From the NCBI RefSeq assembly GCF_004769235.1, contig NZ_RQFG01000012.1:248001-312000 (forward strand): 64,000 bases of DNA. Direction: 5' to 3'. Shown piece by piece: positions 34,963 to 45,476 of this stretch (positions are counted from its first letter, which is position 1; the number at the start of each line of letters is the position of its first letter). A model generated the notes under the pieces. That model ran no database searches. It had not been told where the DNA came from and saw nothing but the letters and a program-made list of their open reading frames with translations. The position numbers and the translations under genes were made by a program. Source of the stretch: Leptospira kanakyensis. GTDB lineage: Bacteria > Spirochaetota > Leptospiria > Leptospirales > Leptospiraceae.

Positions 34963-36489
34963 ATGATCACGCGCACACAAAAGATGAAAAAAGGCCTTCT
35001 GATACTTGGGAATCAACTTTTTGATTTGTCTGACTTGGTTCCTGCGACCGTCAGAAATCAATATACAATTTTTATGCGTGAAGACAAGGAATTGTGCAAT
35101 TATTATCAGTTTCACAAACAAAAAATTGCCTTTTTCTTTTTGGCTATGAGGAAATATTGCGATGAGCTAAAATCCTTAGGTTTTAATGTCCAATATGAAA
35201 TTTTGAACGATACAAATATTTCCTACGATGAAAGTTTAACAAACTTTTTAATTAAAAACCAATTCGATGAATTCCATATTTTTGAAATCGAAGATAAATT
35301 TTTTGAAGTACGAATCAAACATGTTTTAACTCAGACAAAAATTCATTGGTTTGAACACAAATCTCCAATGTTTTTAACATCCCGAGAAGAATTTAACAAA
35401 TACTTGGTGAACTCAAGAAAACCATTTATGAAAACGTTTTATCAGTCTCAAAGGAAAAAATTCAATATATTAGTCGATGAAAATGGAAAACCTGATGGTG
35501 GGATGTGGAGTTTCGATTTTGAAAATCGAAAAAAATTGCCAAAAGGATTTTTTCCTCCACCCATCCCTGAAATCACTATAAACTCTGACGAACAAAAGGT
35601 TTTGGATTTAATTGAAAACAAATTTTCCACTCATCCCGGTGATACACGCCATCTTTGGTTGCCGACAACTAGAGTTGAGGCCAAAGAATGGTTAAATCAT
35701 TTTTTAAAATTCAGGTTATATGATTTTGGTGTTTATGAAGATGCTCTCTCCACCAAATTTCCTTTTATTCATCATTCGATTCTGACGCCTTTTCTCAATC
35801 TAGGATTACTCACACCAAAAGAAGTCATTGATGAAACATTAAAACATGCTAAAAACAACGATATTCCAATCCAATCATTGGAAGGATTTATCCGCCAAAT
35901 CATTGGTTGGCGAGAGTTCGTAAGAGGTATCTACCAGAATTTTGGAGAAACTCAACTTACATCCAATTTTTTTGGACACAAAAGAAAACTCACCAAACAT
36001 TGGTATGAAGGAAATACTCTCATTCCACCGTTAGATCATGTAATTCATAAATGTAACCGTTATGGATATGCACATCATATTGAAAGACTGATGATTGTTG
36101 GTTCGTTAATGGTATTATTAGAAATAGATCCATTGGATTCATATAAATGGTTTATGGAAATGTTTATTGATTCTTCGGATTGGGTTATGACACCCAATGT
36201 ATTTGGAATGGCTTTGTTTAGTGATGGAGGAATTTTTGCCACCAAACCCTATATATGCGGCTCCAACTATTACAAAAAAATGGGATCCTATCCAAAAGGA
36301 GAATGGGAAATGGTTGTTGATGGGTTATATTGGAAGTTTATTGAAAAACATAAAAGTTTCTTTGAAAAAAATCCCCGCCTTTCAGTGATGATTGGAAATT
36401 TGAATCGATTAGATCCGAAAAAGAAAAACCTACTTTATCAAATGAGCGATGAATGGAAAGAAAGGATCACTCATATCGAATCCATTTAA
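34963..36489 (+). CDS. Cryptochrome/photolyase family protein (PhrB-related), cluster cysteines missing
   Basis: A 508-residue protein of the deoxyribodipyrimidine photolyase-related group, to which the bacterial (6-4) photolyases (FeS-BCP, PhrB) belong. The N-terminal antenna-domain start GLLILGNQLFD and the FAD domain (EGFIRQIIGWREFVRGIY, RYGYAHHIERLMIVGSLMVL, DSSDWVMTPNVFGMALFSDGG, KPYICGSNYYKKMGSYPKGEW) are clear. The cysteines that hold the 4Fe-4S cluster in PhrB appear absent: where YCxxC is expected the sequence reads SYPKGEWEM. It thus resembles the cluster-less subgroup. The start at 34963 follows a purine-rich AAGAAG. Repair of (6-4) photoproducts is the likely but unproven role. 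Confidence 0.85.
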   Translation: MITRTQKMKKGLLILGNQLFDLSDLVPATVRNQYTIFMREDKELCNYYQFHKQKIAFFFLAMRKYCDELKSLGFNVQYEILNDTNISYDESLTNFLIKNQFDEFHIFEIEDKFFEVRIKHVLTQTKIHWFEHKSPMFLTSREEFNKYLVNSRKPFMKTFYQSQRKKFNILVDENGKPDGGMWSFDFENRKKLPKGFFPPPIPEITINSDEQKVLDLIENKFSTHPGDTRHLWLPTTRVEAKEWLNHFLKFRLYDFGVYEDALSTKFPFIHHSILTPFLNLGLLTPKEVIDETLKHAKNNDIPIQSLEGFIRQIIGWREFVRGIYQNFGETQLTSNFFGHKRKLTKHWYEGNTLIPPLDHVIHKCNRYGYAHHIERLMIVGSLMVLLEIDPLDSYKWFMEMFIDSSDWVMTPNVFGMALFSDGGIFATKPYICGSNYYKKMGSYPKGEWEMVVDGLYWKFIEKHKSFFEKNPRLSVMIGNLNRLDPKKKNLLYQMSDEWKERITHIESI

Positions 36490-36689
36490 TTTTCTTTCCA
36501 CTTTTGCCTAACTTACAAATGCATCAGAAAATTTGATCCGAAACACTTTTTAGGTTCCGTCGACTTCCTTTTTTTTTACCTCTCTGTGAAACTCCAAAAT
36601 CTAAAAAAGAACCGAATAGAGAATCCAATTCAGATTTTTTTTCCGTTCGCATTGACAAAAACCAGATTTAGTAGTTCCACCTGCATAAA

Positions 36690-36758
36690 TTTAGACTAAA
36701 TCTAAAAAAATAGCTTGATTCCCTTTGCTAGACTTGTTCTAAATTTAAACTAAATCTA
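36690..36758 (+). promoter_or_regulatory. Two PerR/Fur-like boxes upstream of katG
   Basis: TTTAGACTAAATCTA (36690-36704) recurs with one change as TTTAAACTAAATCTA (36744-36758). The first lies in a dyad TTTAGA-N5-TCTAAA. Both are AT-rich and sized like Fur/PerR-family boxes, 17 and 71 bases before the katG start. Peroxide-responsive repression by a PerR-like protein is the likely meaning, inferred from katG. Confidence 0.6.
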
Positions 36759-36759
36759 G

Positions 36760-39006
<2,247 letters not shown>

Positions 39007-39008
39007 AA

Positions 39009-39383
39009 ATGCCCAAAACTTCGCGAAAAGACTTTTTAACCAAAACATTGTATTTGGTAACCTCTCTCTCTTTAGTAGAGGGAGGTTTTGGTTTCTCCTC
39101 TAGTTTGGTAGCAAAAGAAAAACTTCCCGAGACTTTGCCAGAAGGATCCAAACCCGTTCCCGAATCAGATCCAACAGCAAAAGCATTAGGGTTTCATCAG
39201 GATGCCAAACATACAGATTTCACCCTTTATCCAGAAAGAAAAGATCCAGGATCAAAAAACCAATTTTGTAAACACTGCGCACAGTATACAAAGATCAATG
39301 AAAAATGGGGAAAATGTAATATCATTTCTTCTGGTCTTGTTTCTTCACAAGGTTGGTGTTCTGCTTGGTCTTTAAAATCGTAA
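39009..39383 (+). CDS. High-potential iron-sulfur protein (HiPIP)
   Basis: A 124-residue exported electron carrier. Four cysteines (87, 90, 103, 117) in the pattern CKHC..KC..WC bind a single 4Fe-4S cluster, and the surrounding CAQYTKINEKWGKCNI and GLVSSQGWCSAW match HiPIPs. The N terminus SRKDFLTKTLYLVTSLSL resembles a Tat signal with RK instead of RR, which suits a cofactor-loaded protein. It starts two bases after the katG stop, so the two are made together; a role as periplasmic electron donor to the peroxidase is a reasonable inference. Confidence 0.85.
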   Translation: MPKTSRKDFLTKTLYLVTSLSLVEGGFGFSSSLVAKEKLPETLPEGSKPVPESDPTAKALGFHQDAKHTDFTLYPERKDPGSKNQFCKHCAQYTKINEKWGKCNIISSGLVSSQGWCSAWSLKS

Positions 39384-39388
39384 TAGAA

Positions 39389-39415
39389 GTTTGGAAATAA
39401 TTTTTATTTCCAAAC
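39389..39415. terminator. Bidirectional terminator hairpin
   Basis: Perfect 11-bp stem GTTTGGAAATA/TATTTCCAAAC (39389-39399, 39405-39415) with loop ATTTT, between the convergent HiPIP gene and a lipoprotein gene whose stop codon lies inside it. Confidence 0.65.
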
Positions 39416-39910
39416 ACATTGAGTCAGATCTACTTTTTCAAAGACCCAAGGTTTATGGGCATGTTTTGCATTTTTATCTTCAATCAAATCGAATGATTTT
39501 GTTTCTGAAGGAATACTCGGAAAATGCAAAGTAAATGGAGTATTTTTCATCTGTGTTCGTTTGGGGCAAAGTCCCACACCTTCTGATTTCAAAAAAGGAT
39601 ATGAAGTTCCCAAATCATCACGAAACAACATCCCTTCTTTCAATACACAAACTTTTTTAGATTCTTTTGTGTATAATTCTAATTTGGTTTCTGTTTCGGA
39701 TACACAAACTTTACTAAGGACAACTACTCCTAAAAATTCGGAATGCAGGTCACAACACTGCGGAGTCAGATTCCAATTACGTTTTGTGACGGTTGTTTGA
39801 GTTGTCTCTTCCACAACCTCATCCTTTACCTGTTCGGTCGAACAAAAACTAACCAAACAAAAAATACATACAAATATTAAAATATTCGAATTTAAAAATC
39901 TACTACCCAT
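39404..39910 (-). CDS. Hypothetical lipoprotein
   Basis: A 168-residue predicted lipoprotein (signal ending LVSFC, Cys23) that I do not recognise. The mature part starts with an acidic, Thr-rich linker (STEQVKDEVVEETTQTTV) and contains seven further cysteines (CC, VC, VC, LC, QC), suggesting disulfides. Hydrophobic strands alternate with charged loops, consistent with a small beta fold. It stands alone, convergent with the katG-HiPIP operon. Confidence 0.62.
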   Translation of the reverse strand: MGSRFLNSNILIFVCIFCLVSFCSTEQVKDEVVEETTQTTVTKRNWNLTPQCCDLHSEFLGVVVLSKVCVSETETKLELYTKESKKVCVLKEGMLFRDDLGTSYPFLKSEGVGLCPKRTQMKNTPFTLHFPSIPSETKSFDLIEDKNAKHAHKPWVFEKVDLTQCVWK

Positions 39911-40207
39911 ACAAAAATACTTCCTTACTATCCTGATGAAAGGATGAGAATCACATTTACACTAAGAAAACCCATTCCCTCTTTCATCCCTTTTTTTAAG
40001 CATTTATCTAATTTCTGCAGAAAACAAAACCGGCAAAAGTGATAAAATGAAGAAAGTTTTCAGCCAAAAATTTGGTAATTTATTGACTCCCGAAATAAAA
40101 TTCCGATATCAAAAATTAGAATCCTTAAAGATTTATACATAAATCTACAGGTGGAAATGTCCCATTTGACTCTGTTTTTTAGGGTTGGAAGGACGGTTAG
40201 GATCAAT
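39911..40207. other. Intergenic region with a candidate promoter
   Basis: No gene is seen. TTGACT (40083-40088) followed after 17-18 bases by ATATCA/TATCAA is a plausible promoter for the DUF1566 lipoprotein. The same TATTGACTCC context occurs in the promoter at 33344. Confidence 0.4.
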
Positions 40208-41587
40208 ATGAAACGAAGTGATGAACGTTCTCTTAAAAACTTCCGTTTCTTTTATTTGTTTTTTCTCGTATTCTTCATTACCTGCAAAAATCCCGAATTG
40301 GAAAACCTTTGCGACCCCAAGTATAGCGGTTACTATGAAACCATCCTTTTCAAAATCCTTTCCGGAAATACATCCAACCACTGTGGTCTGAACCTAAACC
40401 AAGTGTTTATCCCTATGTTTTCTCCAAATCCTGGACATTATACGGAACCTAATTTTATATCCATCACTTCCTTCACACCCGGGGCCACCATCTATATCAC
40501 TACGGACGGTTCTTTACCGACGACAAACTCTACTCCCTACACATCACCTTCTTCTATTTGGAGGTTGGCAGGACAAAGGATCCGTGCGGTGGCGACCAAA
40601 CTAGGGATGGACAATAGCCCCGTTGCCGAAGCTACCTATTCCCTTATCCCATTAAAAACGGGCCAAACCACAATTTACAGTTCGGGTGATGATGGATCTG
40701 TCCGCTCTGGATTTTCTACCAATTATTCTGGACCTAGTGCCAATGCAACCTACCCCAATGATTATACAACCTATGACCAATCCACCGGGATCCTTTGGAA
40801 ATCTTGTTCGCAAGGTTTAGAAGGGCCGACTTGTGGAATTAACAGTGTGTCAGTGGGAAATGCTGCCACCTTAAGTTCTTCCTGCACCGCACTCAATTCT
40901 TTAAATTCGGGTAATGGTTATGCCGGTCATAAAACTTGGCGCCTACCTACATTAAAAGAATTGTTTACCACTAACGATGCAAGTAAAGCAACAGCAACGA
41001 TAATCAATCCGACAGCTTTTCCTGCAACGATCGCCTTTGCTTATTGGGCATCAACTCCTTACCTTAACAATGTTACAAATAGCTGGTATTTAGATTACCA
41101 ATACGGTGATTCGTATATTCAAAATACAAACTCCTATCATGGTCGTTGTGTTGCTTCACCGGCACCAATAGAAACTCTTTCCTATACCGACAACGGAGAC
41201 GGAACTGTCAGAGACAATGCCACTGGCCTTACTTGGCAAAAATGTTCTTATGGACAAAACAACGATAGCACATGCTCACTAGCAGCGAGTGCTACTACTT
41301 GGTCAACAGCTCTCGCTTATTGTAGTTCTTTGAATTTAGGATCTAGAACTTGGAGACTACCCAATCGAAATGAACTAGCAAGTTTGTATGATCATTCAAA
41401 GTCTACTCCCCCGATGATTCACCTGTCTGCATTTCCCAATACAACTGGCGATCATTATTGGACTTCTACAACCCATGCAAACACAACTGCGAATGCCTGG
41501 TATGTCAATTTTGGTACGACAACAACCAATTTTTACGAAGGATTTCCTAAAATAAATTCGATCTATGTTCGTTGTGTCTCTCAGTAA
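40208..41587 (+). CDS. Lipoprotein with chitobiase-like and two DUF1566 domains
   Basis: A 459-residue lipoprotein (signal ending FFITC, Cys26). The segment after the cysteine (NPELENLCD...NHC) matches the one in the DUF1554 lipoprotein at 28067. Residues about 75-150 form a chitobiase/beta-hexosaminidase C-terminal-type domain (TSFTPGATIYITTDGSLPTTNSTPY). Two DUF1566 (Lcl C-terminal) copies follow: one with TWRLPTLKEL, the second with YTDNGDGTVRDNATGLTWQKC and TWRLPNRNEL. DUF1566 is common on bacterial surfaces and related to a C-type-lectin-like fold. AGGAT precedes the ATG at 40208; earlier in-frame starts at 40151 and 40157 would spoil the signal. Function unknown. Confidence 0.78.
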   Translation: MKRSDERSLKNFRFFYLFFLVFFITCKNPELENLCDPKYSGYYETILFKILSGNTSNHCGLNLNQVFIPMFSPNPGHYTEPNFISITSFTPGATIYITTDGSLPTTNSTPYTSPSSIWRLAGQRIRAVATKLGMDNSPVAEATYSLIPLKTGQTTIYSSGDDGSVRSGFSTNYSGPSANATYPNDYTTYDQSTGILWKSCSQGLEGPTCGINSVSVGNAATLSSSCTALNSLNSGNGYAGHKTWRLPTLKELFTTNDASKATATIINPTAFPATIAFAYWASTPYLNNVTNSWYLDYQYGDSYIQNTNSYHGRCVASPAPIETLSYTDNGDGTVRDNATGLTWQKCSYGQNNDSTCSLAASATTWSTALAYCSSLNLGSRTWRLPNRNELASLYDHSKSTPPMIHLSAFPNTTGDHYWTSTTHANTTANAWYVNFGTTTTNFYEGFPKINSIYVRCVSQ

Positions 41588-42012
41588 TCTTCAGTTTTCC
41601 GCAAAGAAGTGAAATTGGATTTGAAGTTGAGTACAAATACCTTTCTCTCTCTATAATGCTTTCAAAAAAGTACAAAAAGTTATAGTTCACAAATTAAGAT
41701 CACAAATAATTCTGCCTTAAGATCCTAAAGAAATATTGCAGTGACCAAACGACAAACTGAACAAGCCGTACCAACGGCACTATCTTAGTATAAAAACTGA
41801 TTCGATTAGGCAATAAGACTACAGAAAGCAAAAAGATTCGTTTATCAATATATTATAAATTACAAATTCAATTGCGTATTGCAAAAAAAAGGTAAGAAAA
41901 AAGATTGGGCCTGAACCAAATTCCGATCAAGTTTTGAAATGCGATACGACATAGTTCTGAAAATCTCTTTCTATTTAATTACGAACTTTTTTTCATACGC
42001 CCACTTGAATTT
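41588..42012. other. Long AT-rich leader before the chemosensory operon
   Basis: These 425 bases hold no gene I can support. Apart from a 5-bp hairpin GCCGT/ACGGC (41765-41769, 41774-41778) and a TTGC-N5-GCAA dyad near 41873, nothing stands out. The promoter of the operon must lie here, but I cannot place it. Confidence 0.4.
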
Positions 42013-43329
42013 ATGAATTTATTATGTTATAAATTAAGTCCGTTCAAAATGTATTCTAATTCTAAAACTGAGGCTGAAATGACCGGAATGTCCACGGATG
42101 ATATGATTAAATCTTTTGCCGGTTCTTTATTTCCCTCCCTACCCTCTGGAACCTACATCCTTCTATCAGCCACTGGAAAAATTGTAGAAACGTATACTTC
42201 AGAATCAAATCCATTGCAACTGGATCCAAGTGCTGTTGGCAGATCTTTCGAAGAATTACTTCCGCAAACTTATGTAAACTTGCGAGAAACAATAACTAAG
42301 GTAATGGAAACCGGGATTCCTTTTGCTTCCAGTTTTTCTTTTTCAAATTCTCAATTGTATATCAAGGTAGCTCCTTTTTTCTTTCCCGACCAAACACAAA
42401 AATTTTTCCTCATCTCTGCTTTGGAAATCTCAGAAGATACTGAAACTTTGACAAACCTTTCCCAAGTAGAAAAAGCAGTCGTACAATACGAAGAAAATTT
42501 ACATAAAGAAATCATCAAAATCTTTAACTGGCGCCACGAGATTGAAGGTAAAGGAAACCATAAAGATTGGATGGAAAAAGCTTTACCCAATCTCAACACA
42601 TCGCTTATGCAAGGTTCCGGACTTGGTGCCCTCGTAACTACGGTTGGTTCCTTGATCAGGAAGGCCAAAAAAATAGGTGATCATTATGAAGTCCCTTCCG
42701 CAATCTTCGAGTTGATTGACGACAATTTCCGTAGTACAAAAAAATTAGTCCAAACCTTAGCCGAAGCACAAGTGGTTTTTGAAGGAAGTTCCAGCGAAAC
42801 AGAACCTACTATGTTAAAAGACCTACATGGCATGATTCAAGAAGAAGTCAGTTATCTATCCGATATGACTATTATCAAAAATCAAAGGTTTCATATCTCT
42901 AACCTACAAAATGGACAAGAAAATAAATTCAACTGTCATTTTAAACTACTGAGAACCGCCATTCGGGAACTTTTGATCAATGCAATGAAGTATGCACCTG
43001 ATAATTCCAGTATATATATTCTATTTATGAGAGCAGGAAGTAAACTCTCTCTAAAAATTTTAAACTCACCGATGGATCCCTCCATCCACCAATTTGATTT
43101 TAAAAAATCAGAAGAGATCATTTTATTCCAACCATTCTATCGCGTGAATCGATATGTAGATGAAAGGTATTCGAAAGAAGAATTTGGTTTAGGACTTGGA
43201 TTACCAATTGTTAAAAAAATATTAGAAGATATGAATGCGAAAATCTATTTCAATGTTTTAGATTCAAATATTTATAAGGATAAATCTTCAGAAGTATCTG
43301 TAACTTTGGAATTTGATATTATTCCATAA
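42013..43329 (+). CDS. PAS-type sensor with atypical histidine-kinase ATPase domain
   Basis: A 438-residue soluble protein heading the chemosensory operon. Residues about 35-155 resemble a PAS domain (GTYILLSATGKIVETY, GRSFEELLPQTYVNLRE). The middle is helical, with FNWRHEIEGK as the only phospho-acceptor-like site; no HELRTP box exists. The ATPase domain has an N box (RELLINAMKYAPDNS) and a glycine-rich GLGLGLPIVKKI, but the DxGxG lid motif is replaced by LNSPMDPS. Kinase activity is therefore uncertain; it may be an ATP-binding scaffold or an HWE-like variant. The ATG at 42079 (after GAGG) is an alternative start, giving 416 residues. Confidence 0.75.
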   Translation: MNLLCYKLSPFKMYSNSKTEAEMTGMSTDDMIKSFAGSLFPSLPSGTYILLSATGKIVETYTSESNPLQLDPSAVGRSFEELLPQTYVNLRETITKVMETGIPFASSFSFSNSQLYIKVAPFFFPDQTQKFFLISALEISEDTETLTNLSQVEKAVVQYEENLHKEIIKIFNWRHEIEGKGNHKDWMEKALPNLNTSLMQGSGLGALVTTVGSLIRKAKKIGDHYEVPSAIFELIDDNFRSTKKLVQTLAEAQVVFEGSSSETEPTMLKDLHGMIQEEVSYLSDMTIIKNQRFHISNLQNGQENKFNCHFKLLRTAIRELLINAMKYAPDNSSIYILFMRAGSKLSLKILNSPMDPSIHQFDFKKSEEIILFQPFYRVNRYVDERYSKEEFGLGLGLPIVKKILEDMNAKIYFNVLDSNIYKDKSSEVSVTLEFDIIP

Positions 43330-43408
43330 AATAGATATTTTAGTTACTTTATGATTTTGATGACGTTAGCTCCGATTTTACTTTTTTCGATCACAAGTAG
43401 GCGACACG

Positions 43409-43933
43409 ATGAACAACTTAGACATGGACTCACTTTCCGACGAAAATGATGATTACGATGACGATGATACCTTAGATGGTCGCTTTCTAATCTTCTCACT
43501 CGCTGACCGAAGTTATGGGATCGAAATCAAATTCATCACCGAAATCGTAGGAATGCAGAACATTACCGAAATCCCCGACATGCCTACTTTTATCAAAGGA
43601 GTCATCAATCTCAGGGGAAAAGTGATTGCACTTATCGATGTTCGTGACCGGTTCCGTATGCAATCCATTGGTTATAATGACAAAACCTGTGTTATCATTC
43701 TCAATGTGAACCAACAACTCATTGGACTTATTGTTGATACCGTAAAAGAGGTAATCAAAATTCCACCAACAAATATGGAAGAAGCACCAAAGTTTGGAGA
43801 CCACCAAGGGAATCAGTTCATTAAGTCCATAGCAAAAGTCAGCGATGATGTCAAAGTTTTACTCAATATTGAAAAACTTCTGAAAGACGAAGACCAACTT
43901 GCGTTAGATGTAGCAATTAATAATCAAACTTAA
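43409..43933 (+). CDS. cheW: Chemotaxis coupling protein CheW
   Basis: A 174-residue adaptor linking receptors to CheA. After an acidic N-terminal tail (about 20 residues, mostly Asp and Glu), the paired SH3-like fold is clear: [46 protein letters not shown] and [12 protein letters not shown]. The NLRG motif, in the receptor/CheA-binding surface, is intact. The acidic tail is longer than usual. It lies between the PAS-type sensor and the MCP in one operon. Confidence 0.92.
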   Translation: MNNLDMDSLSDENDDYDDDDTLDGRFLIFSLADRSYGIEIKFITEIVGMQNITEIPDMPTFIKGVINLRGKVIALIDVRDRFRMQSIGYNDKTCVIILNVNQQLIGLIVDTVKEVIKIPPTNMEEAPKFGDHQGNQFIKSIAKVSDDVKVLLNIEKLLKDEDQLALDVAINNQT

Positions 43934-43947
43934 AAAGAGGAATAAAA

Positions 43948-45468
43948 ATGTTTAATTTAAAATCCATGACAGTGAAAGGAAAATTGATCCTCGGATTCAG
44001 TTTGTTAATTTTATTTATAGGTATAGGTACTGGATCAGGAATTTACAGCGTTAATATCTTTAACCAAAAAGTAACCGATTTGGTTTTGATTTATTCTCCG
44101 AAGGTTCAATTTTCCGAAAAAATTCGAACAAAATTCATCTGGCTGGCCCGGAACGAAAAAAACCTAATTCTCGATCAAACTATGGAATTAATGAACCAAA
44201 GATTAACTGCACGAAAAAAATATGAATCGGAGTTATTTGGATTTATTGACGAATTAGAAAAGTTAGGAAATCAAAAGGATAAAGAAAAATTAAAAGAATT
44301 AAAGGAAACATACAAAGATTATGACGCGGCCTTTCAAGAAGTCAAAGTTGTTGCTTTAAAAAACTTAACCCAACAAGCGCAAGACATTTCAACATTTAAA
44401 GGTCGACCTGCCGCAGATAAGTTTGACTCAGTAGCCGATGATATTGCGGCCATGGCAGCTGCCGATATGGACGAAGCTAACAAACTTACAGATGAACTCT
44501 ATCAATGGATTTTTATTTTTATGGCAGGTCTTTTTGTAGTTTCTGCCGTTATTTCTATAGTAATCGCTGCTTGGATCATCATTAGTATCACAAAGGCATT
44601 AAACTCTGCGGTGGAAATCGCAACAACTGTATCAACCGCCGCAGAACAAGTTTCTTCCACAGCGTATTCTCTCAGCCAAGGTGCCAGTGAACAAGCAGCT
44701 TCGATTGAAGAATCAACCGCTTCTATTGAAGAGATGTCATCTTCCGTAACTCAGAACTCACAAGCGGCCAACGAAACAAATGAAATTGCATCTAACTCTG
44801 CCAAAGAAACCACAAAAGGTAGAGAATCTGTTTTCAAAACTTTGGACGCCATGAAAAACATTTCTTCCAAAATCAAAATCATCGAGGAAATTGCTTACCA
44901 GACCAACTTACTTGCATTAAATGCTGCGATTGAAGCCGCTCGTGCAGGAAAACACGGAAAAGGATTTGCGGTCGTAGCAGATGAAGTCAGAAAATTAGCA
45001 GAAAGAAGCCAAGTGGCAGCACAAGAAATCAATCAACTTTCGTTTAATAGTGTTTCTCTTGCTGAAGAAGCTGGTAAAGTCATTGAAGAAATTGTTCCGA
45101 GCATTCAAAAAACTGCAGAACTTGTTTCTTCCATTGCAGATGCTTCCAACGAACAATCCTCAGGAATCAACCAAATTTCTCTAGCCATGACACAAATGGA
45201 CCAAACAACTCAAATTGCTGCGTCCTCTTCGGAAGAACTAGCGGCAACGTCCAATGAGTTAAAAGAACAATCCGGCCACCTAATGGAAATTATGGGAACC
45301 TTGGTTAAAATAGATAAAGATAAATTGGCGCATTTAAAACAGAAAAAAACTATCCCAGGCAAACCTGGTGATCTCAAAAACATAGCTGCTGAGTTTGGAA
45401 AAAATAATAAATCTTCCAATGTTTTTGGTTCTGGGCATGAACACGCTGCTTTAACTGAAAAATTCTGA
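43948..45468 (+). CDS. Methyl-accepting chemotaxis protein
   Basis: A 506-residue receptor. Transmembrane helices lie at about 13-33 and 186-212 and flank a helical ligand domain of the four-helix-bundle type. No clear HAMP follows; the chain passes almost directly to the signalling coiled coil. The hairpin tip [43 protein letters not shown] is the conserved CheA/CheW contact. Candidate methylation helices ([15 protein letters not shown]) are present. The C terminus lacks a CheR-tethering pentapeptide and ends in a short tail with [15 protein letters not shown] precedes the ATG. Confidence 0.92.
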   Translation: MFNLKSMTVKGKLILGFSLLILFIGIGTGSGIYSVNIFNQKVTDLVLIYSPKVQFSEKIRTKFIWLARNEKNLILDQTMELMNQRLTARKKYESELFGFIDELEKLGNQKDKEKLKELKETYKDYDAAFQEVKVVALKNLTQQAQDISTFKGRPAADKFDSVADDIAAMAAADMDEANKLTDELYQWIFIFMAGLFVVSAVISIVIAAWIIISITKALNSAVEIATTVSTAAEQVSSTAYSLSQGASEQAASIEESTASIEEMSSSVTQNSQAANETNEIASNSAKETTKGRESVFKTLDAMKNISSKIKIIEEIAYQTNLLALNAAIEAARAGKHGKGFAVVADEVRKLAERSQVAAQEINQLSFNSVSLAEEAGKVIEEIVPSIQKTAELVSSIADASNEQSSGINQISLAMTQMDQTTQIAASSSEELAATSNELKEQSGHLMEIMGTLVKIDKDKLAHLKQKKTIPGKPGDLKNIAAEFGKNNKSSNVFGSGHEHAALTEKF

Positions 45469-45476
45469 GTTAAGTT

